Below are positions 9,757 to 18,482 of a stretch of DNA of 64,000 nt, one piece after another. Every line of letters begins with the position of its first letter. Within the stretch, counting starts at the first letter, position 1. The notes below the pieces were generated by a model. The model saw only the letters and a list, made by a program, of their open reading frames with translations. It was not told the origin of the DNA and ran no database searches. The translations under genes were made by a program, and so were the position numbers. This stretch comes from Chitinimonas koreensis. GTDB lineage: Bacteria; Pseudomonadota; Gammaproteobacteria; Burkholderiales; Chitinimonadaceae. The DNA lies in contig NZ_CP060704.1 in the NCBI RefSeq assembly GCF_014353015.1, forward strand, positions 645,001 through 709,000, in the 5' to 3' direction.

Positions 9757-11256
9757 ATGACCCCTCCGCACACCATCGCCGCCGTCGATCTCGGCTCCAA
9801 CAGCTTCCGCCTGCAGGTCGCCCGGGTGGTCGACGACCAGATCTACCCGCTCGATGCGCTGAAGGACACGGTCCGCTTCGCCGGCGCGCTCGACGCGCAC
9901 GGCAACCTGGACGAGAAAGGCCAGCAGCGTGCGCTGGCGGCCCTGGCGCGCTTCGGCGAGCGGCTGCGCGGCATGCCGGCCGAGCAGGTGCGGGCGGTGG
10001 CCACCAATACGTTGCGGGTGGCGCGCAACGCGGCCGATTTCCTGCCGCGCGCCGAGGCGGCGCTCGGCTTCCCGATCGAGGTGATCGCCGGCCGCGAAGA
10101 GGCGCGCCTGATCTATCTCGGCGCCGCCCATTCGCTGCCGGCCGGCAAGGAAAAACGGCTGGTGGTCGACATCGGCGGCGGCTCGACCGAGTTCATCGTC
10201 GGCCAGCAGTTCAAGCCGCTGAAGACCGAAAGCCTGCTGATGGGCTGCGTCAGCTACAGCCTGCGCTACTTCCCGGACGGCAAGCTGACCCGCCAGGGTT
10301 TCCGCGACGCCGAGCTGGCCGCGCGCAGCGAGCTGCAGGCCATCATCCACGACTTCGGCCACGAGCACTGGCAGGTCGCCATCGGCACCTCGGGCACCGC
10401 GCGCTCGCTCAGCGACATCATGGAGCTCAACGACCTGTCGGGCGGCGGCATCACCCGCGACGGGCTCGAAAAGCTGCGCAACATCATGCTCAAGGCCGGC
10501 CACATCGACACCGTCCAGCTCACCGGCCTGCGGCCCGACCGGCGGCCGGTGCTGCCGGGCGGCTTCGCCATCATGGCCGCGGTATTCGCCGAGCTCGGCA
10601 TCGAGAAGATGAGCATCACGCTCGGCGCGCTGCGCGACGGCGTGCTGTACGACCTGATCGGCCGCCAGCACCAGCGCGACCTGCGCGAGGTCACGGTGGC
10701 GCAGTTCAAGCGCCGCTACCACGTCGACCTCGGCCAGCAGGCGCGCGTGGCCACGCTGGCCGAGCATTTCTTCCGCCAGCTGGCCATCAGCCTCGGCATC
10801 GATCCGGAGCTCGACCTCAACCTCCTGATCTGGGCCGCGCGGCTGCACGAGATCGGCCTGTCGGTATCGCACTCGAACTACCACAAGCACTCGGCCTACA
10901 TCCTGCAGCACGCCGACATGCCGGGCTTCTCCAGCCACGAGCAGGCGCGCGTGGCGCTGCTGGTGCTCGGCCACAAGGGCGGGCTCAAGAAGATGCTGAG
11001 CGCCGGCCTGACCGTCGAGCGCTGGGCCCGCGTGCTGTCGCTGCGGCTGGCGGTGCTGTGCTGCCGCAACCGGATCGACAGCGAACTGCCGCCGATCAAG
11101 CTGAGCTCGGCGCGCGGCGGCTTCGCGCTCAGCGTGCCGGACGACTGGCTGATGAACAATCCGCTGACCCACATGGCGCTGCTGCAGGAGGCCGAAACCT
11201 GGCGCGAGGCCGGCATGCTGCTGGCGCTGTCGCCCAACTTCCAGCACTGGAGCTGA
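9757..11256 (+). CDS. ppx: exopolyphosphatase (Ppx/GppA family)
   Basis: 499 residues. The N-terminal ASKHA-fold nucleotide/phosphate-binding motifs are clear: AAVDLGSNSFRLQVA at residues 7-21 and VVDIGGGSTEFIVG near 137-150. The C-terminal half (about 310-499) is the helical HD-like domain. It should release phosphate processively from polyphosphate in the cytosol; a GppA (pppGpp phosphohydrolase) role is an alternative for the same family. Start chosen at 9757 because homology to the family begins directly after it; an upstream in-frame start at 9553 would lie inside phoU. Its stop is 4 nt before corA. Confidence 0.92.
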   Translation: MTPPHTIAAVDLGSNSFRLQVARVVDDQIYPLDALKDTVRFAGALDAHGNLDEKGQQRALAALARFGERLRGMPAEQVRAVATNTLRVARNAADFLPRAEAALGFPIEVIAGREEARLIYLGAAHSLPAGKEKRLVVDIGGGSTEFIVGQQFKPLKTESLLMGCVSYSLRYFPDGKLTRQGFRDAELAARSELQAIIHDFGHEHWQVAIGTSGTARSLSDIMELNDLSGGGITRDGLEKLRNIMLKAGHIDTVQLTGLRPDRRPVLPGGFAIMAAVFAELGIEKMSITLGALRDGVLYDLIGRQHQRDLREVTVAQFKRRYHVDLGQQARVATLAEHFFRQLAISLGIDPELDLNLLIWAARLHEIGLSVSHSNYHKHSAYILQHADMPGFSSHEQARVALLVLGHKGGLKKMLSAGLTVERWARVLSLRLAVLCCRNRIDSELPPIKLSSARGGFALSVPDDWLMNNPLTHMALLQEAETWREAGMLLALSPNFQHWS

Positions 11257-11260
11257 ACGC

Positions 11261-12325
11261 ATGGCGCGCAAGCGCAGGCTCATGGCCGGCGTCTCGACCA
11301 AGGCCGGCAAACCGCCCGGGCAGCTCGAGTACGCCGGCGAGACGCTGGCCACGCTGATCGAATACGGCCCCGGCGACGCCGACCTGAAGGAAACCCGCTT
11401 CACCTCGCTGGCGCAGGGCGAGGGCTTCCAGCCGACCTTCCCGATCATGTGGCTCAACGTTCACGGCCTGGGCGACGTCGAGCTCTTGCGCGAGGTCGGC
11501 CGCCGCTTCCGGCTGCATCCGCTGACGCTCGAGGACATCCTCAATACCTCCCAGCGCACCAAGGTCGAGACCTACGAGCACTACCTCTACATCGTGGCCA
11601 AGCTGGCGCGCTACGACGAGGCGGGCGACTGCCTGGTGACCGAGCAGATCTCGATCGTGCTCGGCCGCGGCTGGGTGCTGACTTTCCAGGAGTACCCGAC
11701 CGGCACCTTCGCCGAACTGCGCGAGCGGCTGCGCAAGGGCGCCGGCCAGGTGCGCAAGCTCGGCGCCGACTACCTGGTCTATGCGCTGCTGGACAAGATC
11801 GTCGACCGCTACTTCGGCGTGCTGGAGGCCTTGGGCGAGCGCATCGAAGCGCTCGAGGACATGGTGATGGCGCGCAGCGATCCGGAGATCCTGACCCGCG
11901 TCCATGCGATCCGGCGCGAGATGCTCTACCTGCGGCGTGCGCTGTGGCCGCTGCGCGAGGTGCTGAACGGCCTGCAGCGCGACGATGCCGACTATTTCGG
12001 CGCCGAGACCCAGCTTTACCTGCGCGACGTCTACGACCACGCGGTACACCTGATCGAGGCGCAGGAGATGCTGCGCGACCTGGTCGGCGGCCTGACCGAC
12101 TTCTACATGTCCAACCAGGGCAACCGGTTGAACCGGGAGATGCGCTTCCTCACGGTGATCGCCACCATCTTCATGCCGCTCACCTTCGTGGCTGGCGTCT
12201 ACGGCATGAATTTCGAGTACATGCCCGAGCTGAAATGGCACTACGGCTATTTCGCCTCGCTCGGATTGATGGCCGCCATCGCCTGCGTGATGGGGCTGTT
12301 CTTCTGGCGCCGCCGCTGGCTGTAG
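11261..12325 (+). CDS. corA: magnesium/cobalt transport protein CorA
   Basis: 354 residues with the CorA layout. A large N-terminal cytosolic funnel comes first, then a long stalk helix (about 205-300) and two C-terminal membrane helices near 293-315 and 325-347. The selectivity signature GMN follows the first helix (VYGMNF, near residue 313). It forms a pentameric inner-membrane Mg2+ channel. The start lies 4 nt after the ppx stop, so the two are likely on one transcript. Confidence 0.95.
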   Translation: MARKRRLMAGVSTKAGKPPGQLEYAGETLATLIEYGPGDADLKETRFTSLAQGEGFQPTFPIMWLNVHGLGDVELLREVGRRFRLHPLTLEDILNTSQRTKVETYEHYLYIVAKLARYDEAGDCLVTEQISIVLGRGWVLTFQEYPTGTFAELRERLRKGAGQVRKLGADYLVYALLDKIVDRYFGVLEALGERIEALEDMVMARSDPEILTRVHAIRREMLYLRRALWPLREVLNGLQRDDADYFGAETQLYLRDVYDHAVHLIEAQEMLRDLVGGLTDFYMSNQGNRLNREMRFLTVIATIFMPLTFVAGVYGMNFEYMPELKWHYGYFASLGLMAAIACVMGLFFWRRRWL

Positions 12326-12786
12326 GGCCTGGCTCGAATGGGCTTCGCGCCTGCGCGGCGCGCCGTGCAGGCGCCCGGCTCCGCCAGGCGCTCCAGGGCC
12401 GATCTGGCTGAACCGCCCGCCTTACCCTGATCGAATCCGACACCCCGCCCTCGCCGCCGCGAGGGGGCCTCGCTGGCGCTCGTCAGTGGGTTATTGAGCC
12501 TGTTGGCGATGAGCTCGTTGCCGTTCTCATTCCGATTACGCTGCATGCAGGGTGTCGCTGCGCGGCCTGTCCGGCGGGGAATCAAGGGTTTTCCTGCACT
12601 GTTGCGGTGCACAAATTCACCGGCCGGCCAGGCTGAATTCCTATAGAATTCGCGACCTTGCGTGGATGAGCCCTTCATCTGCGCCGCAGTATCGCGCCGC
12701 GCCCTCACCGGGGCCGGCGTCGATCGATGTTCCCCGTGGCGCCACAAGCGCCGGGGCCGCCTGAATCCTCTACCCGAGGTCGCTTC
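12326..12786. other. 461-bp intergenic region with a dispersed repeat
   Basis: No credible gene. It holds copy A of a four-copy repeat family at 12406-12487. Near 12633-12650 there is an AT-rich promoter-like patch (gaattcctatagaattc) that could provide a -10 element for the exporter gene downstream, although no convincing -35 pairs with it. Confidence 0.6.
12406..12487 (+). repeat. dispersed intergenic repeat, copy A
   Basis: It begins ggctgaacc-gcccgcc, continues through a ccccgccctcgccgccgcg block, and ends in the core cctcgctggcgctcgtcag (12468-12486). The same order of blocks occurs at 50351-50429 (same orientation) and, reverse-complemented, at 20854-20908 and 60531-60647. All copies are intergenic. 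Confidence 0.7.
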
Positions 12787-13728
12787 ATGTTCCGTCGCCT
12801 GTTGCCGTCCGCCGCGGCAATGCCTTACGTCCTGCTCGTCTTCGCCACCCTCTGCTGGGCCGGCAACTTCATCCTGGCGCGTGCCATGCACGCCGAGATC
12901 GCCCCCGTGACGCTGGCCTTCGGCCGCTGGCTGGTCGCCCTGCTCGCGCTGCTGCCGATCGCCTGGCCGCGCATCATGGCCCAGCGCGCCCAGCTGTGGC
13001 GCGCCCGCCGCCGCCTGCTCTGGCTCGGCGCCTACGGCATCGCCGCCTCGAATACCCTGATCTACATCGGCCTGCACCACACCAACGCCACCAATGCCGT
13101 GCTGTTCAACGCGCTGGTGCCGCTGATGGTGATGCTGCTGGCCTGGGCCGTCTGGCGCAAACCGCTGGCCGGCCGCGAATGGGCCGGCGTGGCCGGCTCG
13201 CTGATGGGCGTGCTGCTGATCATCTGCCATGGCCAGCTCGGCCACCTGCTGACGCTCGACTTCAACGGCGGCGACGCCTGGGTGGTCGGCGGCCTGGCTT
13301 GCTGGTCGGTCTACACGCTGATGCTGCGCGGCATCCGCGACAGCCTCGACCGCTTCGCCGTGCTGGCGGTGACCATCGCCGTCGGCCTGGTCATGCTGCT
13401 GCCCTTCCTGGCCTGGGAAGTGATGGAAGTCGGCCTGCCGGCCGCCAGCGCGGCCAATGGCCTGAGCGTGCTCTACCTCGGCCTGTTCCCCTCGGTGTTC
13501 GCGCTGATCGCCTATATGCGCGCCGTGTCCGCCATGGGCCCGACCCGCGCGGCCGGCTTCCTGCACCTGATCCCGGCCTTCGGCGCGGTCGGCGCCGGCA
13601 TCTTCCTCGGCGAACAGCTGGCGGCCTATCACGTGCTCGGCCTGGCCATCATCTTCTGCGGCCTTTACTGGGCCCAGGGCGCCGCGCCGGCGGTGGCCGC
13701 ACCCACCGTCGCACCGGTACGCCGCTGA
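12787..13728 (+). CDS. EamA/DMT family transporter
   Basis: 313 residues with ten predicted membrane helices and two tandem EamA repeats (about 12-145 and 160-300). The RhaT/YdcZ-type features are seen, such as WAGNFILAR in helix 1 and SVFALIAYMRAVS before the last helices. Members export or import amino acids, purines or other small metabolites; the substrate cannot be inferred here. The ATG at 12787 has a gagg site; an in-frame ATG at 12727 is less likely. Confidence 0.88.
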   Translation: MFRRLLPSAAAMPYVLLVFATLCWAGNFILARAMHAEIAPVTLAFGRWLVALLALLPIAWPRIMAQRAQLWRARRRLLWLGAYGIAASNTLIYIGLHHTNATNAVLFNALVPLMVMLLAWAVWRKPLAGREWAGVAGSLMGVLLIICHGQLGHLLTLDFNGGDAWVVGGLACWSVYTLMLRGIRDSLDRFAVLAVTIAVGLVMLLPFLAWEVMEVGLPAASAANGLSVLYLGLFPSVFALIAYMRAVSAMGPTRAAGFLHLIPAFGAVGAGIFLGEQLAAYHVLGLAIIFCGLYWAQGAAPAVAAPTVAPVRR

Positions 13729-13766
13729 GGCCGCCTGGAGCCGCCCAGCGGCCCTTGCGACGGCAA

Positions 13767-13791
13767 AACGGCCCGCTTCGAGCGGGCCGTT
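13767..13791 (+). terminator. hairpin between the EamA gene and aceK
   Basis: An 11-bp perfect stem (aacggcccgct / agcgggccgtt) with a tcg loop lies in the convergent gap between the EamA gene and aceK. The U-tract is short on both strands, so it may act as a weak bidirectional terminator. Confidence 0.6.
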
Positions 13792-13823
13792 CGCATTCCT
13801 GCCGCCGGGAGGCGTGGAGACGG

Positions 13824-15584
13824 TCAGGTCTTCGCCGCCGGGAAGCGGGCGGCGAAGCGCAGTTCGGCCGGGTAGGGGAAGAAATCCTCGACGTGGCCGC
13901 CGCGGATGCGCTCCTGCCGAGCGCGCCAGAAGCGCGCGTCGAGCAGGTCGCGGTGATGCTGCAGGAACACCCGGCGGATCTCGGTCGGGCCGAGCAGGAA
14001 GCGGGCGAATTCCTCGGGGAACACGTCGTTGCGCGCGACCGGGTACCACGGCTCGCTGGCCATCTCCATCTCGGGCGTCGGCGCCTCGGGGATCTCGCGG
14101 AAATTGCAGTCGGTCATGTACTCGATCTCGTCGTAGTCGTAGAACACGACGCGGCCGTAGCGGGTGATGCCGAAGTTCTTGAACAGCATGTCGCCGGGGA
14201 AGATGTTGGCGGTCGCCAGCTCGCGGATGGCGTTGCCGTAGTCGATCACCGCGCGTTCGAGCTGCTCGGGCGTGGCGCGGTTGAGGAACAGGTTCAGCGG
14301 TTCCATCCGCCGCTCGATGTAGAGGTGGCGGATCACCACCTCGTCGCCGTCTTCCTCCAGCAGGCTCGGCGCCAGCCGGCGCAGTTCGTCCAGCAGTTCC
14401 TCGGTGAAGCGCTGCTTGGGCAGCGCCACGTTGCTGAACTCCAGCGTATCGGCCATGCGGCCGACCCGGTCGTGCTGCTTCACCAGCAGATACTTGTCGC
14501 GCACGATCTCCTTGGTCACGTCCTTGGTCGGCGCGATCTCGTCCTTGATCAGCTTGAACACGTAGGGGAAGGACGGCAGCGTGAACACCAGCATCACCAG
14601 GCCGCGGATGCCGGGCGCCACCATGAAGTCGTCGCGCGAGTGGCGCAGGTGGTGCATCAGGTCGCGGTAGAACACCGTCTTGCCCTGCTTGGCGAGGCCC
14701 AGCATGGTGTAGAGCTCGGCCTTGGGCTTGAACGGCAGCATCGAGCGCAGGAAGCCGACGTAGCCCGAGGGCGAGGCCATGTCGACCATGAAGTAGGCGC
14801 GGTTCAGCGAGAACAGCACGGCGATGCGCGCCGGCTCGAGCAGGATGGTGTCGAGCCGCAGTCGGCCGGCCTCGTCGTGCAGCACCGGGATGGCGAAGGG
14901 GAATTCCTGGCTGCCGTTCACCGCCTTGCCGATGATGTAGGCGGCCTTGTTGCGGTAGAAGGCGCTCGACAGCACCTGGATCTGGAAATTCACCTCGGGC
15001 TCGGGCCAGCTGCCGCCGAGGTGTTCGCGCACCGCGGCGACCAGGTGGCCGACGTCGCGGTCGAGGTCGGCGAAGCCGATCTTCCAGCCGAAGTCGCCGA
15101 TCACCCGCTTGAGCGTGGGCACGAAGCCGCCGAGGCGCGGGTAGTAGCTGCGGTAGGTCGGCGGATCGGACTCGATGTACTCGGTCGAGACGGCCGGCCG
15201 CACGAAGATGAAATCGTTGTGGAAGTAGTTACGGTGCAGGATCTTGCAGCACACCGAGTTGAAGAAGGTCTCGGCCAGCTCGGGCTGCTTGTGGTTGACC
15301 AGCATGCCGATGAACAGCAGCTTGGCCTGCTGCCAGATGTCGTCGTCGAGCCAGTCGGCGTGGAATTCGTCGTGCAGCCGCGCCACGCACTCGTCGACGC
15401 GCTCGTCGTAGAAGCGGATCCGCTCCTTGGAGGCGCGCTGCACGGTGTGCCAGTCGGCGGCCTCGAAGCGCTCCTTGGCGGCCCGGCTGACCTCGCGGAA
15501 GATCGTGTAGTGGCGGTCGAAACCCTCGATCAGCGCCTGGGCGATGGCCAGGGCCTTCGGGTGTTGTCCGGTCGGAATCAGCAT
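13824..15584 (-). CDS. aceK: isocitrate dehydrogenase kinase/phosphatase
   Basis: 586 residues, in the normal range. AceK phosphorylates and dephosphorylates isocitrate dehydrogenase on one active site. It thereby controls flux between the TCA cycle and the glyoxylate shunt during growth on acetate or fatty acids. The kinase-like core holds the YDYDEI motif near residue 495-500 (equivalent to the catalytic Asp of E. coli AceK), with an NIFPGDMLFKNFG segment before it. The start ATG overlaps the stop of the upstream pseudouridine synthase gene as TGATG, so translation is probably coupled. Its substrate gene icd starts 740 bp away and is divergent. No glyoxylate-shunt genes are in the window. 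Confidence 0.96.
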   Translation of the reverse strand: MLIPTGQHPKALAIAQALIEGFDRHYTIFREVSRAAKERFEAADWHTVQRASKERIRFYDERVDECVARLHDEFHADWLDDDIWQQAKLLFIGMLVNHKQPELAETFFNSVCCKILHRNYFHNDFIFVRPAVSTEYIESDPPTYRSYYPRLGGFVPTLKRVIGDFGWKIGFADLDRDVGHLVAAVREHLGGSWPEPEVNFQIQVLSSAFYRNKAAYIIGKAVNGSQEFPFAIPVLHDEAGRLRLDTILLEPARIAVLFSLNRAYFMVDMASPSGYVGFLRSMLPFKPKAELYTMLGLAKQGKTVFYRDLMHHLRHSRDDFMVAPGIRGLVMLVFTLPSFPYVFKLIKDEIAPTKDVTKEIVRDKYLLVKQHDRVGRMADTLEFSNVALPKQRFTEELLDELRRLAPSLLEEDGDEVVIRHLYIERRMEPLNLFLNRATPEQLERAVIDYGNAIRELATANIFPGDMLFKNFGITRYGRVVFYDYDEIEYMTDCNFREIPEAPTPEMEMASEPWYPVARNDVFPEEFARFLLGPTEIRRVFLQHHRDLLDARFWRARQERIRGGHVEDFFPYPAELRFAARFPAAKT

Positions 15585-16171
15585 CAGGGCCTCTTGCGGA
15601 AGGTGTTGCGGGGGACGGCCAGCGCCGCCGGATCGACCGTCTCGCGCCGCCACTGGCCGCTGGCCAGGCCGTCGAGCGTCCAGTCGCCGATGCTGACCCG
15701 GATCAGCCGCAGCGTCGGGCAGCCGACCTTGGCCGTCATGCGGCGCACCTGGCGGTTCTTGCCCTCGCGGATGGTCAGTGCGATCCAGCTGTCGGGAATG
15801 AACTTGCGTACCCGGATCGGCGGCTGGCGCGGCCAGATCTCGGGCGGGTCGATCAAGGCGGCTTCGGCTGGCCGGGTGACGAAGTCGCCGAGATCGACGC
15901 CGCGCCGCAGCGCGGCCAGCGCCTCTTCCGACGGCCGGCCCTCGACCTGCACCCAGTAGGTCTTGGGCAGCTTGTGCTGAGGATCGGCGATGCGCGCCTG
16001 CAGGCGGCCGTCGTCGGTCAGGAGCAGCAGCCCTTCCGAATCGGTGTCGAGCCGGCCGGCCGGGTAAAAGCCGGGCGCGTCGATGTGGTTCGACAGCGTG
16101 GGATGGAGCGGGTGATCGGAGAACTGCGTGATCACGCCGTAGGGCTTGTTGAAGAGGATGATCTCGGGCAT
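15584..16171 (-). CDS. rluE: 23S rRNA pseudouridine synthase, RluE-like
   Basis: 195 residues; the short RluE form of the RsuA family, lacking an N-terminal S4 domain. The catalytic motif GRLDTDSEGLLLL is near residue 38-50, with the reactive Asp in RLD. The second family motif, EGKNRQVRRM, is near 150-160. By homology it modifies a uridine in domain V of 23S rRNA (2457 in E. coli). The ATG at 16171 is the natural start because the family fold begins there; upstream in-frame codons are not conserved in character. It is the promoter-proximal gene of an operon with aceK. Confidence 0.9.
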   Translation of the reverse strand: MPEIILFNKPYGVITQFSDHPLHPTLSNHIDAPGFYPAGRLDTDSEGLLLLTDDGRLQARIADPQHKLPKTYWVQVEGRPSEEALAALRRGVDLGDFVTRPAEAALIDPPEIWPRQPPIRVRKFIPDSWIALTIREGKNRQVRRMTAKVGCPTLRLIRVSIGDWTLDGLASGQWRRETVDPAALAVPRNTFRKRP

Positions 16172-16325
16172 CGAACGTCGGCCAAACTGGCGGTAGGACG
16201 GGGTTTTGCCCGATAATAACAAGCTTACTGCGCCAATCATCCGCGGCGTCGTTTCAAAAATCGAACCAGCGGCCGCCATCCGCGGCCCATGTCCCACTAC
16301 CCCCAAGCACACTCACGGAGCAGGC

Positions 16326-17558
<1,233 letters not shown>

Positions 17559-17620
17559 TCGCCGCATGTAACCTGGTGAAGCGGCCCGTTCGTCGGGCCG
17601 CCGCGCCGGTTACGGGCAAA

Positions 17621-17652
17621 AAGAAACCCCGCCGAGGCGGGGTTTCTTTTTT
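17621..17652 (+). terminator. terminator between icd and csp
   Basis: A 12-13 bp stem (aagaaaccccgcc / ggcggggtttctt) is followed by a T-run. The A-rich 5' flank makes it usable for csp on the opposite strand as well. A second GC hairpin precedes it at about 17581-17601. Confidence 0.9.
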
Positions 17653-17667
17653 CGAATCTCGGAACGC

Positions 17668-17871
17668 TTAGGCGTTCTGGATGTTCGAAGCCTGCTTGCC
17701 CTTCGGACCCTGGGTCACTTCGAAGGAGACCTTCTGGCCTTCCTTCAGGGTCTTGAAGCCAGCCATGTTGATCGCCGAGAAGTGGGCGAACAGGTCCTCA
17801 CCGCCGTCGTCGGGGGTGATGAAGCCGAAGCCCTTGGCGTCGTTGAACCATTTGACGGTACCGGTTGCCAT
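17668..17871 (-). CDS. cold-shock-domain protein
   Basis: 67 residues, one full cold-shock domain. The RNA-binding motifs RNP1 (KGFGFI, residues 13-18) and RNP2 (DLFAHF, near 26-31) are intact. These small proteins bind single-stranded RNA and DNA and melt mRNA structure. In gamma- and betaproteobacteria a csp gene commonly sits beside clpS-clpA, as here, so it may be the CspD-like member, but the sequence alone does not separate CspA from CspD types. A gaggaaac ribosome site precedes the start. Confidence 0.95.
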   Translation of the reverse strand: MATGTVKWFNDAKGFGFITPDDGGEDLFAHFSAINMAGFKTLKEGQKVSFEVTQGPKGKQASNIQNA

Positions 17872-18173
17872 CTTGTTGTTTCCTCACTGCGGATGCGTGT
17901 AAATGAAAGCGGCGAGCCGCTGACTATGTTGTTGTGGTTCAAGGCTCGCAAGACTGGCACTTCAGGTACCTACGCAACCGCGTACAGCCGGACAGCCCGT
18001 ACTAGCTACCAACTTGAATCCAAACGCTGGCCTTGTACCCCTGCGGCGTCGGCGGCGTCAAGCCTGCCGTGGCGGCGGCCGCGCGGCTTGTAGGAGAAAT
18101 ACATCACTTGAAATGCTGGCCCGGCGGACCAAAATTAGCTTACGGTAGCAACTGCTCTTCTCACTTTCCCGAT
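17872..18173. other. 302-bp divergent region between csp and clpS
   Basis: No gene. It serves as the leader of csp on the minus strand and the promoter of clpS on the plus strand. Long 5' leaders are usual for cold-shock genes, but I could not identify a definite start site or cold box. Confidence 0.5.
18108..18135 (+). promoter_or_regulatory. candidate promoter for clpS-clpA
   Basis: TTGAAA at 18108-18113 and CAAAAT at 18130-18135 with a 16-nt spacer. This would start transcription about 30 nt before the clpS ATG. The -35 is good and the -10 moderate. Confidence 0.35.
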
Positions 18174-18482
18174 ATGGCCATTCAGCACAACGACGGCGTC
18201 GAGCTCGCCAAGTCAACGACCCGAGTCAAACCGCCGCCGATGTACAAGGTGCTGCTGCTCAACGACGACTTCACCCCGATGGAATTCGTCATCGTCGTAC
18301 TGCAGCAGTTTTTCGCGATGGACCATGAACGGGCGACCCGCGTGATGCTCAAAGTTCATACGGAAGGGAAGGGCGTTTGCGGCGTATACGCCAAGGACGT
18401 CGCGGCGACCAAGGTCGCCCAGGTCATGGATTTTTCACGGCAGCATCAGCACCCGCTGCAATGTGTCATGGAGGAGAACTGA
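18174..18482 (+). CDS. clpS: ATP-dependent Clp protease adaptor ClpS
   Basis: 102 residues, normal size. ClpS binds proteins with a bulky hydrophobic N-terminal residue and hands them to ClpAP. The N-degron pocket elements are present: LLNDDFTPMEF near residue 25-35 and VHTEGKGVCGVY near 61-72 with the conserved His. The N-terminal tail that engages ClpA is about 20 residues. Its stop overlaps the clpA start as TGATG, giving coupled translation of adaptor and unfoldase. Confidence 0.97.
   Translation: MAIQHNDGVELAKSTTRVKPPPMYKVLLLNDDFTPMEFVIVVLQQFFAMDHERATRVMLKVHTEGKGVCGVYAKDVAATKVAQVMDFSRQHQHPLQCVMEEN

Noticed and set aside
12996..15959. A 987-codon plus-strand frame spanning the EamA gene and the region opposite aceK
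   Set aside because: Composition is Arg/Ala/Pro-rich and His/Val-rich without domains; both covered genes are clear in other frames.
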